Shown here piece after piece: positions 23,721-36,400 of a DNA stretch of 64,000 bases. The notes under the pieces were generated by a model. That model was not told the origin of the DNA. It saw only the letters and a program-made list of their open reading frames with translations, and ran no database searches. Positions within the stretch are counted from its first letter, which is position 1; every line of letters begins with the position of its first letter. This stretch comes from Datisca glomerata (lineage: Eukaryota; Streptophyta; Magnoliopsida; Cucurbitales; Datiscaceae): positions 124,001 through 188,000 of the forward strand of contig QANY01009007.1 in the NCBI GenBank assembly GCA_003255025.1, given 5' to 3'. Made by a program: the position numbers and the translations under genes.

Positions 23721-26700
23721 TGGCGTATATGGCGCGAATCTATCCAAGCCGGATAAGGTTTGGTGATCATGCGGTTATCCATCTCCTTTTCCTTGGCCTC
23801 TTTGACTTTTTTGTTACTAACTGATTCATTGTTGCGAGGAGGGTTAGGCTTATACCCCTAGTTGCTCTTGCTTTGTTCAGGGCCCCCTTACTCAACAAAG
23901 GGCCGGTCGCGATGGCATGTTTGGCAATTCCCTCTGCATCTTAGTCTGCAGGAGTGGATCTTCAGCCACCCAAGATGAAACTCAAAATTGAATCATTTGG
24001 GCACACAAGGTCAGCCACCTTGCCTGGACTGGAAAAAAGAGTAAGGAGTAAAATGGCTCGATCTGACTACAATGGGAAAGGGAGTGAAAGAACCGGAACT
24101 ACCTTTTTGCCATACCTTAAATCCCATCTTTTATATGATTGGAGGTGGGGACATAGTCTCTTAATAGGCCAAGGAGCTCTCCTTTTTTTAGTGCATTTTC
24201 ATCCCCCGAAGAGGGACGTCAACTTATTCTATACATAGACATTTTCATCCGGGTGATCTCAAGCTCTCCACTTTGTTATATACTTAACATTCTACGTTCA
24301 AATATCTCACTCAACTTGAAAAGCAAACATTTCATTGATTACGGCTGCTCCAGTTTGCTTAAGCGGTGTGATCTCTATCTCCTTCCGCGCCAATGACACT
24401 ACTAAATGTGGGTGATCCAGGTCCCCCTTGAAGTATCAACTAATGGAGGATGAGTGACCCAAGGGCCATCAGAGTCACTGTCGTCTGAGTCTTGTCTAGT
24501 GACTTTGTCCTTCCCTTTTTCATCAGGATGATTCTTTGGGGAAGAGGACGGGCGGTTCTCGTTGAAAAGAACCCTTTTTTCTCGCAGAAGGAAATTTGAA
24601 ACCGAAAGACTTTCTATCTCATATATCCAAAAATTGTTCACATTTTTTGAAAATGGTTCAGTAAATGACAGTTATGGTGAAAGGCGCTTTTTCAGGGGGA
24701 GGATGCAAAGCTGGGCAAAGTGAGTCCAAGGCAAGCAATGCAAAGCTAGACGAACCCAGATAAGGTCAAACGTACTCAAAGCAAGCATAAGTAATCATAG
24801 TCAGGGGGAGTATATGGGAGGAAGCCAGCTTTGCATCGGATCACTAAGAAAAATATTTACTCACACATACTGCAATGTATTGTTGTCAACTTAAATAGTA
24901 GGACCTACCAGTAACAAGATGACTACTCCCTCCACCCCACCTGAGACTTAAAAGTGGACCATGGTGAAGACAAGTCAAGTATCTTATTTTATTGTGTCAG
25001 CACTTTATCTTCCTGAGGTGCTGCGGGAGTACCCATGAAAGTCTCAGCTCGACAGACTTTGGATGTAAAGAAAACCATTCATAAGTCACCAACTAGATTG
25101 GGTGAACACAGTCAGACACGGGTACTCAGCCACCTCTTCTTCCTCCAGCTCAGAATGTCCCTATTTAGGGACTTCGTTAATCCAGTGCTCCTGCAAGAGG
25201 CAAACAAAGAGCAGCAGAGGATGAAGGGGGATGTTAATGATTCTTAGAGCAAAGGAGGATAGGAAGAATGGATAGAAAGATAGTAGGTAGAGCGATTGGT
25301 AGAGACCTAGTGGAATAGACCCTTTACTCATGCCAGCGGAGGAAAGAAAAGAGGCCCCTAGGAGAGGAGAGAGTGATTCAGCTGCTAACAAGCGCATGTT
25401 TTTCATGAAATCAATGGTTATTCGGGAAACGTCTGTTGATGAGGAGGTTATACATAGTATAAAAAAGGAAACCAGGGGCAGATTCAATCTGGGCTCCGTT
25501 CGAAGAGATGAATATAGGTCCATCTCTCTCCCATGCTCCTTCCCATGAGCAACTCAGTTGGCTTCATGAACGAGAACGCTGATCACCCTCATGCGGGAAG
25601 ATGAACATTGAAAGGGTAGCGACGGGATGTAGATGTTGATTTTGGAGGTCACGTACTTTAGTGAGGATGCCATCTACACGATTAAGGCTTCTACTTTTCT
25701 TTGGTCCCAACATGACCGATCAAGCGTGACGATCGCAAAAGGTACGGCCAGAGAATTAATCTCCAAGTCAACAGCATGTCGGGCAAGTCAAAGGTGATCC
25801 TCCAATCTGGGGAGAATCGAGAGGAACCTAAGTGATGTCGATGAGTGATACGAACAAACGGGCTCCCTTAGTCATGTTCAGGACCAAAGATTCTTAATAC
25901 GTCATCTGAAAGACCTAGGAAATTAGACAGTAGGGAACCAGAGCCAAGAGCTAAACATATGCATAGGTGTACCCTCAACTCTTGCGTTGACGTGAGGGTA
26001 TTTGGGAATCATAGAGGGCGAAATACCAACAGAACCCTAAAGGTGAGGTGGTCAGTCCTACTCCCTCGAGTGCCTTTGCAGTTAGCAGTGAAAAGAGAGT
26101 TTTTCCTCTACAGTGACGGTACGAAATCAATCGGTGACTAGGAAATGAATTATTTGACCGGTCAGTTCGATTGCTAAACATCATAGGAGAAAAGGGCAGC
26201 GAAGGCTACGCTACGATCCGAGATTCATCACGGTCACCTAAGGGTAGGCACGTAGGGTAAATATCAAATAAAAAGTTGCGTGTGGATCCCATCTAGAGCT
26301 CATTCCTACTTACTCTATTATAATAGTTGCAGCTACTTGGCCTATTGGGAGCTTTCAGAAGTAACTTTGCAGGTCTAGACCGTAGGAAGAGGGAAGAAGG
26401 CGGGAGAATACCTTATTTAGATGGATTGGTAGCGCAGGTGGCCCTGACGAATGGAGTTCGGGTATTGCTCTCACTTACACGAAATGAGGGGGGTCACAGA
26501 CTCATCACTTTGGCAGTTTACGGTGGGGCACTAGCCGCCAAAAACGGCTTGTCCGTAGATGCTAAGAACGCATTTAGAAATCCACTTAAGGCAACTTAGA
26601 AGGTTACTCAGGTCGTCCAGGTTGTCACCCTTCTCTATTCAATTCAACCATAAGGTATAGTTTTTATGATTGATCCTCGCATGACTAGTTGCTTATTGGC
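23721..26700. other. Mitochondrial-type spacer, nothing recognised
   Basis: Several open stretches of 60-120 codons (for example 24,402-24,641 minus and 26,327-26,599 plus), none with a known domain, and none forming a conserved arrangement with its neighbours. It lies directly downstream of nad1 exon 5. Confidence 0.35.
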
Positions 26701-26719
26701 ATCGGCAGATGAACAAAGG

Positions 26720-26972
26720 AGCCATTGAAAGGTGACTGAAACACCAGAACGGCTACTACCCGAGCTAATGATAGAGGCAAGAACACTTTCCAGCCAAGTC
26801 CCATTAATTGATCATAACGATATCGTGGAAATGCTGCACGGACCCATATATAGAGAAAGGGAAATAGAATCACATTGATACTAAACCAGATCGACCCCGA
26901 GATCTTCTTGAAAATGGGAAGATCTAGGATAGGCGGCCAACCTCCTGGAGAGAGCGATGTGCATGGACCAGG
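26720..26972 (-). pseudogene. nad1: nad1 last exon (exon 5), frameshifted near its end
   Basis: NADH dehydrogenase subunit 1 is a membrane subunit of respiratory complex I. The minus strand reads [15 protein letters not shown], then [20 protein letters not shown] and [12 protein letters not shown], the last membrane helices of plant mitochondrial ND1. After VVAV the expected SGVLVTFQWLP is lost through a single-base deletion, and the normal stop is read past. The start of the exon is estimated from the similarity; it follows intron domains V and VI at 27,043-27,077. With matR and exon 4 upstream on the same strand, the order is that of mitochondrial DNA. Confidence 0.85.
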
Positions 26973-27042
26973 TAAGTAGGGATGCAACTCCATGGATCGC
27001 TCGTTGGGCCTGATAGGTAGTGGTATCACACCCTTCTCAAAA

Positions 27043-27077
27043 GAACCGTACATGACACTCTCGCGTCATACAGCTTC
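27043..27077 (-). ncRNA. Group II intron domain V of nad1 intron 4
   Basis: On the minus strand the 35 nt begin GAAGCTGTATGACG and end TCATGTACGGTTC, the hairpin of catalytic domain V (usual form GAGCCGTATG...CATGTACGGTTC). It lies about 70 nt before exon 5, where domains V and VI belong. Its presence shows that the transferred DNA still held the intron. Confidence 0.75.
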
Positions 27078-27774
27078 ATCCCGGCATCAGGACCTCCCTT
27101 TTCCTTTGACCAACGGGTCCTCGAACCAACCTGTCCTCCCTCTCTATTCTTTGGTAAGCGTTTTCTTTTCATTCATTGATTGATTCAAATACTTGTAGCT
27201 TGCTTCCAAGTCCAACCAAGCGCTAGCGGTAGAAGTTAGTCGCCAGAAGCGAACTTCCGGGCCGGGAAGGAGCCAAAAAAGGTAAGCCCCCCTGCAATAT
27301 TTCTAAAGCAAGAAAAGGCCCCTTACTATAAATAGGCTAAGGTATCTTTACTAATATTATAGAAGGCTTATCTTTCTCAAAGTCAAGTTTCTCATTTCTT
27401 GCTTTAGAAAGATTGCAGGGTGTTTAGGCTTGACTAAGAGAATATATAGGGCTTTTCTCGTTTAGTATTGCTTTGGCTTCGCCGTCCGTATCTTACTGGC
27501 ATGCGAACTACCGCACCTAAAAGAAAATGAATGAAGGAATAAGGCATTAGCATTAGAAAGACTACAAAGGCATTCCAGACTGACTACAAGACTAGGACTA
27601 CAATACAAGTCATGAGCGATAGCGAAGCCAAGCCAGATAGGCTTTTTTATGTCGAAAGCCCCAAAATTAGCTATCTTATAGTAGACAACTAACGCAAGCC
27701 TACTCAACTAATCTCATAAGTAAACGCATGTTCGCATCATAACTAGTAGAAAAAATAATTACTAGACTAGTAGT

Positions 27775-29711
27775 TGAGTGCGACTTCTTGTTTGGATCTT
27801 GACCAGGTCTGAGCTTCCCAAGCTCTATGATGTTGGGGAACTCCGTAAGAGTCTTACCACCTTCTTGATTTACTATATTTTGGTCTTTGGAGTACTTTGG
27901 GTTTATATTCCGCGCCGAGGATTTGTGCTTATGGGATATGGTGAATATTGCAGACCAGCGAATCTGGTGGTCGACAATCGTTCAGACTTGGTAAAGGTTG
28001 TTTTAGCACCTATAGTAGGACAAAAGACTTATTGCAATGCTCGCGGACCAATTTATGATGTCTCTGTCGCTCATATTCATCAAGGAGGCCACGTGGATTG
28101 GCCAGGGTCTTCTTCGGCTAATGAGACCTCAAACCTGAAGCCTTCAGAGTATCTTTTTGATAGGTGCCTGGAATGTGCTGCTGATAGATCTTGCCCAGTG
28201 TCCTCCTCCTTCCCCCGCCGCCTTCCGACCCGTGGGAGTATACAATGACAACTTTCAGACACTCATGCCCGATCGTGAAACTGCCTGTTGAACGTCTGAT
28301 GGTGCGTTGCTACGACCTGAGCTATGCAACAATGAGATCCCCTTTGATCCTTGCTGGATGTGCTTGACGGTCCCCCATAATACGCTCACTTGGGAACTTC
28401 TTACTCCAGCTATTCCAAGAGTCTCCTCTAGTTGAACCCTATCCAGTATACTCCCTGTTTGGCTCATCCCCTTCGTTAGCTGTTTGATCAGGATACTCTT
28501 ACCTAGGTTCCAAAAGTTGGAATGGATGGCGGAGCGTAGGTGGCAAGCAGTTATATGGATACAGTGCTTTACCTGTAGACACTTCTCCAGCTCTCGCAAT
28601 AATTGTATGGGAGTCATCCTCGGAGGGACTTCCCGAATGACCGTACCAGGGAATTCTATCGTAGTCTGTGTAGCTCATGTTTCTGTTCCTGCAAAGCCTA
28701 CCAAAAGGTTCAGGCCGAATTGTAGGAAGTGGGCGATACATTTTTGTATTTCTATGAGAAGCTCTACGACACCCACGATTCCTAGTAGTAAGTCATCGGC
28801 ATATCGCGCGTAACAAATCCTTATTAAGTAATGGGTTTTTAAAGGGGCCAGCTTATGGGCCAAGCGTCTCTCTGACATGATAACTAGTATCGCCTCCCCG
28901 CCCAGCTCTATCAACAGGCCTTTTCTTTCACAATACTTAAGAAGGTCTCTACTGGCCCAATTATTATTACAGCATTCTCTACCGAAGAAACTAGCTTTTA
29001 GGGTCAACCTGGTGGCTTCTATGAGGAAGGCAGGGTAAAGGAGGCTCGAGGGCTTGTTCAGGAAGGTGGCAAGGGTCGACGAAGGGGGGAAAAGAAAGGC
29101 ATTTTCCTGTCCCCCCTAAGCCGAGGGGTGCTTGTGGGGGGTGTGCCACGAAGAAACAAGGGAATGAAAGGCTATTTTACGTTGGAAGCTCTTTACCCTC
29201 CCTATAATGAAGGCTCTGTTGTCTTGGGGAGGGTTGAAGCTTGCTTCTTCTCCTGAGTTTTCTTGGTCATCAATACAACATGTCCTTAATAGAACCAATC
29301 TGATTCTCTGAACAATCAGAATTTCGTACTTCTGTCGGATCCTCCCTATCTTCTGATTGAGCTTGTGTAGGTAGATGTTACCTAGTAGGGACGACAGTAG
29401 TACACTGTATGGGACGGAGTAGTAAGGGCCATTTTCACCTCCTACGAGTCATCCGACGGAAAAGACTTTCTGAATGGAGTAAAAGAACTTGGGATCGTCG
29501 ATCTCTTCCTTAAAGATTGAGATGATTCGATGTCGGTCGATGGTCTAAAAACACTTCCTGATGTCGAATTCCAAAAACCAGCGAGAGGTTCCCTATCTTC
29601 TTTGATCCGTCTTAGGGCCGAGTGGCGGCCTCGACCCGAGCGGAAGTGCGATGTGTCTGGAAACTCGGGATCGTAAATGGATTCGAGTACCATTATGATC
29701 ACCTATTTCAT
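27775..29711 (-). pseudogene. matR: matR, intron maturase, with several frameshifts
   Basis: MatR is the reverse-transcriptase-like maturase encoded in nad1 intron 4 of plant mitochondria and needed for splicing. Recognisable in order on the minus strand: MVLESIYDPEFPDTSHFRSG (29,650), SGEEASFNPPQDNRA (29,250), KYCERKGLLIELGGEAILV (28,930), RICYARYADDLLLGIVG (28,800), KQLTKGMSQTGS (28,470), and LWGTVKHIQQGSKGISLLHS followed by DVQQAVSRSGMSV (28,280). Matches continue after that (RRRPWPIHVAS, HKHKSSARNI) to about 27,775. The start ATG at 29,711 is followed two codons later by TAG, and at least three frame changes follow. The total span is close to the usual 1.95 kb, so it is nearly full length but dead. 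Confidence 0.9.
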
Positions 29712-30376
29712 GATCTTTTCTATAGGTAGAAGAACTACTGTGAGCGGTCTAAACTTCGACCCTTATTTCTTTCTTCATATTGTAAAGGGGAACAAAGCCC
29801 ATTTTTTGCTCCCTCTATTGATAGATCAAGGACCCTCATGTCGTCATTTCAGTGACTCATAGGGCTTCCCTCAGCTCAGTCTTTTTAGTTCATGAGAATG
29901 GTCGTGACCTCTCCTAAGACCAGAATGATTATCCATGCCCGATGGGTGTACATCCATCCCTGAATGTCGTCGGGTACTGTTCACTTCCCCGCCATTCTTG
30001 TAACCGTCACCTGTAATCCGCGCAGGTGTGTCCACACCCCCCTGAGTGGACGAGAAAGAAATGATATTTATCAGAGCAACCCCCCAGGTTCTAAACCCAG
30101 GAGTCAACTTTCCCGTATGAGCATTCGATACATGTATCAGTCCGTGGAAGAGTGAAAGGGGCACCACTTCTGAGGATCTCCCCCTAATCTTAGATAGGTC
30201 GCCTGAGGGTTAACCACGGTTCATTGCTGTGCTTACACACTAGGCTACCCTTCTCTGAAAGCTCCACGGGACCACCTACCACTAGTCTTCGATCGGAGGG
30301 GTTTATTGCACAAAACGTCGGGACGCAGGTTCCCGAAGATGAAAGCCCAACGAATGTCAGATGCAAAGCCCCGCAC

Positions 30377-30435
30377 CTCATTAAGATCATATTGGCATAC
30401 TCTCCCAAAAAAGAGCAGACCCCACTGAAGATGAG
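30377..30435 (-). pseudogene. nad1: nad1 exon 4
   Basis: The minus strand ends with FLGEYANMILM, then GTGCGG, the start expected of a group II intron. The exon is about 59 nt, as in other plants. A small deletion in the run of T (Phe codons of ALFFLGEY) shifts the frame. matR lies within the intron that follows, then exon 5, in mitochondrial order and on the same strand. Confidence 0.8.
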
Positions 30436-30478
30436 AGTGAGGTACAACAAGGCCATTTCTGTCCACCGCCCTTCTCAC

Positions 30479-30513
30479 AAAGCCGTACATGGATGTTACC
30501 GCTCATACAGCTC
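30479..30513 (-). ncRNA. Group II intron domain V upstream of nad1 exon 4 (trans-intron 3 half)
   Basis: The minus strand reads GAGCTGTATGAGCGG, then ACATCCATGTACGGTTT, a somewhat decayed domain V. In plant mitochondria nad1 intron 3 is usually trans-spliced, with its 3' half just upstream of exon 4, which is where this hairpin lies. Confidence 0.65.
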
Positions 30514-30515
30514 CC

Positions 30516-32355
30516 AGCCAGCAAGCAGTTAGCCTTCCTCTACAAAGAATGGAAGTGTGGATGAATCGACATCAAATAGAGGAATTAGGTTTTGATTTTC
30601 AGCAAGAACATGATAAGAGCATCCCTTTCACAAAAACCAACGGATCCCTCATCCTATCCTGCCACTTCAGCACCTTGTGATCTTCTCAAAGATCATTACC
30701 CGTCCTCTCCGTCAATGTTTTTGTAGATTTAGAAAATTCCATGGTGGATCAGGACGAGAATGAATTCAAGAATGTAGGACATACTCATCCTGGAGCTTCT
30801 CCTCTCCTCTGGGGAGGGGTTTTTATAGATAAAAAGGTGAGTCAAGGGTAGCCCCCCGCTTGACCGATTTCTCAGAATCGGAGGAAGATCTCTCATCTGA
30901 TGACCCTGAACAAGAAGGTGTTGCTCTCGATGTGAGATTAGCAGTAAAAGAAAGAAGAAGAATTAGATGCCCAGAGCTGCAGCCCCCGGATAAGCCTTAG
31001 AAAAACACGCACACAACGGACAGGACACAAACAAAAGAAAGAAGAAAAGGGCCATGATGATGATCCTATGTTCGTTTTTGCCCTGCCCTGATGATGCGCT
31101 CCAAGCTCGCGGAGCTACATACCAGAAAAAGAAAAAGAATCTCTCTATGACTTTGAGAAAAGAATCGTTGGTTTGACCGATGGACTACGTGGGAAATACG
31201 AGATCTAGGCAAGCCAGCCGTTACATGTTCTCCCATTTCCCTTGAACGATAAAAGTACTATTTATCTTCTCTATGGTCAATCAATAGGTCCGCGGATCTC
31301 TTCTTCTATACGATAAATTGTCATCTCGTAGCACCACCACGACACCGATTCTCATGATTTTTCCAAGCCCTCATGCTGTGACTTCGACTTTGAGTATAAT
31401 GAATGAGTGGAAAGATCTTTATAGAAGTCCCTGTCCGATCCAACCAAAGAGCTAGTATCTAAAAAATATAGCTTTTTTTTAGATAAGGGGTAGAACAGCG
31501 AGTTTTTTCAGAAAAGACTGGTTGCCCCCTATCCAAATACCGCGAGTGACTAAGCGTGAGATGAGCCATAACATAAGGGGAGAATCTACTCTTCGTAGAC
31601 CATAGATATCTTCTTTTTTTGGCATATTTGCATCAGACTTAGCCCGTACTAGTAAGAAGGTGTTCCCGAAAGGGGATGAAACCTGTCTAAGATCCTGTGT
31701 GCCGACTTAGTAGCGCATAAACAGAACACGTAGCCTAAGTAGAACTCAATATTCAACCAACCTATGATCCATTTATTTAATCAACTGACTATCAATAAAC
31801 CATGTGTTAGGTTCTCGTTGCGGGAGATCTTGGAACGTGCCTGTCGTATGAATGCGCATACAAATAGGGTCACTATTCACCTACTACTGAGTAAAGGCGG
31901 GAGTGGATTCTAGATTATATCAATCGGGTAGGCTCTGGGGTTCTGGGAATATATCTACAAATTATTCTTTGCAAGAGATTCTAGCTTTTTACTTTTCTTA
32001 AAAAAATAAAGGCTTTGACCTACTCCCTGAGCAGAGATGCATGCTTTATGTAGTGGGGTCATGTATACTCATCGGATGGCTTTTTTTTGGAGTAACGAGC
32101 AAATTCCATTGCATCAAAATCAATCAAGATCTATTGTTTAGTAAACTATTATACTTCTCGCATGCAGTATAAGAGTCTTGCTCATTTAAGGAAGATGGAG
32201 GAGGTATGTGTCCTCTCGGTCACCTTGACCAATCACAAATCAGCCCGAGTAACTGTCGCTTTGATCCGTTACACATCAGCTCGAAAGTACCCCTTTCCAT
32301 TTTTAGGCCGCTGGCTGGGACAAAGCGGGGAAATATATTAAAATAAAATAATTTG
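30516..32355. other. Mitochondrial-type spacer, nothing recognised
   Basis: No gene or RNA is seen. 31,085-31,120 has AGCTCGCGGAGCTACATACC, similar to GCTCGCGGAGCGGCATACCG at 40,190-40,210, a shared short repeat of the kind common in plant mitochondrial DNA. Confidence 0.35.
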
Positions 32356-32360
32356 TGGAT

Positions 32361-32745
32361 GGATTGACTACTAATGATACAGGTAAAGTAAAGGATTGCT
32401 TTGCTTTCCAAATAAAGGGATTCGCGCACTGACTCAAACAGGGGATTTTCCCCATAGGCCAAAAATAAAGCATTTTTCAGAACCTTTTTACAGGCCCGAC
32501 CAAGAGAACGAAAGAGCTTTATTTAGAATTAGAGTAAGGGCACGCTAAGAAATTCCTTTTCTTGCAGTCACTGATCTTCGACCAATCAGTAAAGGGGTGC
32601 CTTAGGGTTGATTCCACCAGTGTCTGTTTAGGGTGGGGCGATGTCGAGTACCCATTCCATTAGAGGTCGTTCGAGCGCATGGGTGACTTTAGTGATAGGT
32701 TGAGAGATATCAATAATTGAACAAGCAAGTATGGTCATACTAGAT
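32361..32745. repeat. Mitochondrial-type repeat, copy 1
   Basis: About 385 bp repeated in direct orientation at 50,288-50,673, beginning GACTACTAATGATACA and ending GAACAAGCAAGTATGGTC plus about 14 bases. On the minus strand it contains an open stretch with MTILACSIIDISQP that I could not place. The copies differ at many positions, roughly one in ten. Confidence 0.8.
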
Positions 32746-35689
32746 GTAAAATGAAACTAAACTACACAACAATGGGCGGCCAAGAACAACTACGGTAGAG
32801 CAGTTTATGTATGAATGTCTCCCAGTGGACTTTCTTCTTTCTTTTACAAAAGATGAAGATTATTATCTCTCATGTTGGAGAGGTTCTTTGTGCCAAAGCC
32901 ATTTATAAGCATAGGATAAAACAGGGAAGAGATTTTCGAGTACGGGAAACTGACTTCGATGTCGCTACAAGCCCACGGTGGAGCACTCTTATTTGTCCAA
33001 TTCCGTCTTACCTCTCTTCAAAAATTAGATCTCGTGGTCGATTCGATTGAGACTTTCTTAGATATATTCTATTTCATTGGCTGGCCGGGGCCGGTTGAGC
33101 TAAATCCAACCAACTGCTACTCATTTAGGGGCTGATGCTCGAGGAGAACGCTGCTTCCTATGTCTTTTTTTATTTATTAGTCGGCTTCGTCGGTATCTGA
33201 TTCCTCTCTTTCTGGTTCATCGGTTGATGCGCCATGCTTCAATTGATTATTCTGCTTTCTCTTCTCGCACTATTGTTATCTTTGCTTAGCATATGAGTAA
33301 GGCATATGAGTAAGGCAAGGCCTCACCAATTATTGAAGAGTACCGACTGTGTGTGCTGAATTTCTTGCTTATGGTCTTGTTAACCACGCAGAATAAGACA
33401 GTTTCTTTTTTCCACCATCAATTGACAAGAATTTCTCCTTTCAACCTGGTGTGGTGTCGCTAATGCCAAGCGATATACAGTACTCTCCATTGAGTGAGAG
33501 TTTGAGCCGTAAACAAAGACCTCGGTTGAATATGTTTGTTACTGATCGAACAAATAGATAGGTATAAGATTAAGAAGTGCTTCCCCTGCGTTCTCGTTCA
33601 CTATATCGAACAAGGTCGGGGGGTTTAGAACATAGAAGCTTGGGTGGGCAGGTGATGGCAGGCAGGCCTACTATATTTCTTGTTCATCCAGTCATTAGTC
33701 ATTAATAACATATGAGAATAAAATCTATCATATTCATACCTTCCGTTGGTGACCCAGATCTTGCTTGGGTTTGTCGCTTACACTGCCAAGTGGATTTGGC
33801 TCAGAGAGATCTAGATCGAAGGAAGTCTCCAATGAGTAAAGTCAAAGTAAATAACAATAATCAAAGATCGATGCCACGCACGAGGGACAGTGGGAAATCC
33901 TGCAGCTAGTGGAGAAATAGGGATAATAGACACATATACCATATACATTGGGCGGAATGATGAAGAGAGTTAGGAGGGGGGAAAGATATGATGAAAGAAA
34001 GGCACGAGAATGCCCTTTTGAGACCAGTTAATTGAATATGGCGACCCGAGCTTCAACGATCGAAGTGAGTACATGAAATGGAACGAGAACCTGGTGGCCC
34101 TTTACAACCACGATAAACGGCTTTCTTGGAGCACGTTATGTAATTATTCATTCTTTTTATGATGGTGGACCAAGAAGCTATAGGGATTAATTGGCTAACA
34201 GCCTTTCTGAGAAAGAAGGTGAGTGGAGTGATGGCGACGTAGAAGAGCCCAGCTATAAGAGTTAGGTCTGATAATAAGAAGACGTGAGCATCTATATAAT
34301 GACTGCGTTGGAGAGAGGTGAGCAGAGTGAGGACGACGACGATCTTCGATCGCCTTATCTACCATACGAGATAATAGACATCTTTCTTACTCACTGCCGA
34401 TCGCCTTATCTACCATTTGATATATTCTATTAGTAGTCTGTCTTACTAACCTTCTCGTACGTCTGTACTAATAGATGTTATTAGAGCCCCCTGTTGATTA
34501 AGCAAAGGCCGTGAGGGTGAGAGCTGGATCGTTCTCTTGCCTCACACCCTTCCCCACCTCATTCTAAAGTCGACTATTTTGTTTTCCCCACCCGCCGACC
34601 ATGCTGAAAGAGACCAGGAGCATACGTAATTGCATCGAAGGACCAAGTCATAGCCAAATAAATGGTACACCCAAAGCCGCCCATGGCTTATGAGGTAGAT
34701 TCATTTGGCCAGGGGACTAGCCAATAATGTTGGGACAACCAACTTCTTCATTATCAGGCCGTGGATAGCTATCTCACACCCAAGAATTCCATTTCATTGC
34801 CACCAGCCCTATCTATAGTTCATTTTCCCGGATGGGCGGTCGATCTCACATAGCTATCTCTAGCTAGTAGATACAGCCTAACTAGCGACCAAAGGAGAGC
34901 AAAATGTGAATTGTTATCCATCCGCTAGGTCTTACTCATACTGAGTAGAACCCTAGCTCGCTATTTCATATTATCGTGGAGCGTCCTCTTAGATATTGCA
35001 TATCCTGGCTCCGACTTACTCCACTCGCAGGTTTCGAGCTCCTTGGCTAGTTGTGTAAGAGCTTCATGGCTTATAGGCCCAGGTCACCTTAGTCTCGGCT
35101 CGGCTCATTCGTTTCGTATACTCCACTCGTCTGTGTAGGCTCAATTTAATAGTATCTTACAGTCATCATGCATCATACTATGATTCTGCTCGGACCCACC
35201 CTAAATGAAGGAAGGGCTCTTATATCATCTGGCGATGATCGGAGTGTTCTCTCGTTGCCTCGATCACTACAAGCAACCCAGATGAAAGATAGTCTACGGT
35301 TGGTTTTACTAATGAACTAGATGCCTGCCTCTTCCAGTCTTGAAGCAAGTGTGTAAAAATCTAATCGAAGGCTTGTTCTGGTAAATGGTATACAGTACAA
35401 ACCATGCCTGCCTTGGTCCACTCAGTAATAGTGTTCTCAAATCCCAAGTAAAGTGTCACTCATCAAATACCACAACACAGGAAAAACTACTAGCAGATAG
35501 CTAGTAGTAGATCCTATTCCTTTCCTCAATGATGTGTTATCATTGGAGGATAACAATCCCTTGTTTAAAGATCGAAGAGACTAGAACAATAAAACAGTTA
35601 CTCATAGTAGTAGCCGCTGCTTGTTTGAGCTGACTTGCTTATCTTGTTCCACAGTCCTACAATCAGGAAAGGACAGGAAGAGCCTGCTT
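32746..35689. other. Mitochondrial-type spacer with short direct repeats
   Basis: No gene recognised. GCATATGAGTAAG occurs twice in a row near 33,290-33,315, and GATCGCCTTATCTACCAT occurs at 34,348 and 34,399 (51 bp apart). Confidence 0.4.
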
Positions 35690-36400
35690 TACACGCTTAA
35701 GCTTCGAGACAACTACAAAGATGGGTTCCATCTTCCTGGTTCCACGCATTTCCCACGATCTCAAGGAAATTGACATCCTTACTATTGTTTGTAATTAAAG
35801 TATTTGAATGGAATCTTCTGCCCATCAGACCGACCAGCGAAACTGAGAAGAATGGAAGAGCGATCTGACAGTTCCCTAGCTGAAAAATGGGCATTCCATT
35901 CCAGATAATGGAAATTCAGAAAAAGCTCTGCATTCCCCATGGCCCGATCAAGCTTGCATTGAATACGCCTAGGTCCTTCACTCCTATTGCTCCAAGTAAA
36001 AAAATCCCCACCAGCAGGAAGATCAATTAGACCTGCCTGGTTGATGCAATCGCCAAATTCCTCCATGGCAAAAAATCAAGGCTCGAGAGACCTATCTTTT
36101 CATTAAATGACTTGATGCTGTTAAAGTCTCCCATAGTTACCCAAGGGAGGGAACCATTCCCAGCAAGGGTTCAAAGACTGTTCCAAAGACCGTGTCTCTC
36201 CACCGGGCACGTACGCAAAAGTGATCCAGAAGTCTTGATTGAGTTGATAGGAATGGGCCTTGCAGTGGATGTGCTGCTTTGAGGGTCGATAAGTGCAGCA
36301 TGAAGCCAAGCCATCGTTTGTTGGCTAGCGACCTTATCACGTAAGGCTTTGCTAGCCTTCTTTTTCTTTGATTTGAACCAGATTCATTTTTGTTTCCAAA
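35690..36400 (-). mobile_element. LINE endonuclease fragment inside organelle DNA
   Basis: The minus strand, with frame changes, reads HSYQLNQDFWITFAYVPG, then TMGDFNSI (the metal-binding Asp-Asn of apurinic-type endonucleases), then AGLIDLPAGGDFFTWSN, KLDRAMGNAE and ARELSDRSSILL (normally SDHSP). It is the middle of a LINE ORF2 endonuclease and differs from the LINE that hosts the NUMT. No RT follows. It may have been in the mitochondrial DNA before the transfer or inserted later; no target duplication can be identified. Confidence 0.7.

Noticed and set aside
27778..28248. Open frame of 156 codons on the plus strand, longest in its region
   Set aside because: It is the antisense of the matR C-terminus; the minus strand there reads RRRPWPIHVAS and HKHKSSARNI in matR order.
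33712..33909. 65-codon frame with Asn/Arg-rich end
   Set aside because: No domain, no conserved neighbour and no other support; chance frame in spacer.
34340..34420. Repeated GATCGCCTTATCTACCAT as a CRISPR-like array
   Set aside because: Two copies only, 51 bp apart, in plant organelle-type DNA. A simple short duplication.
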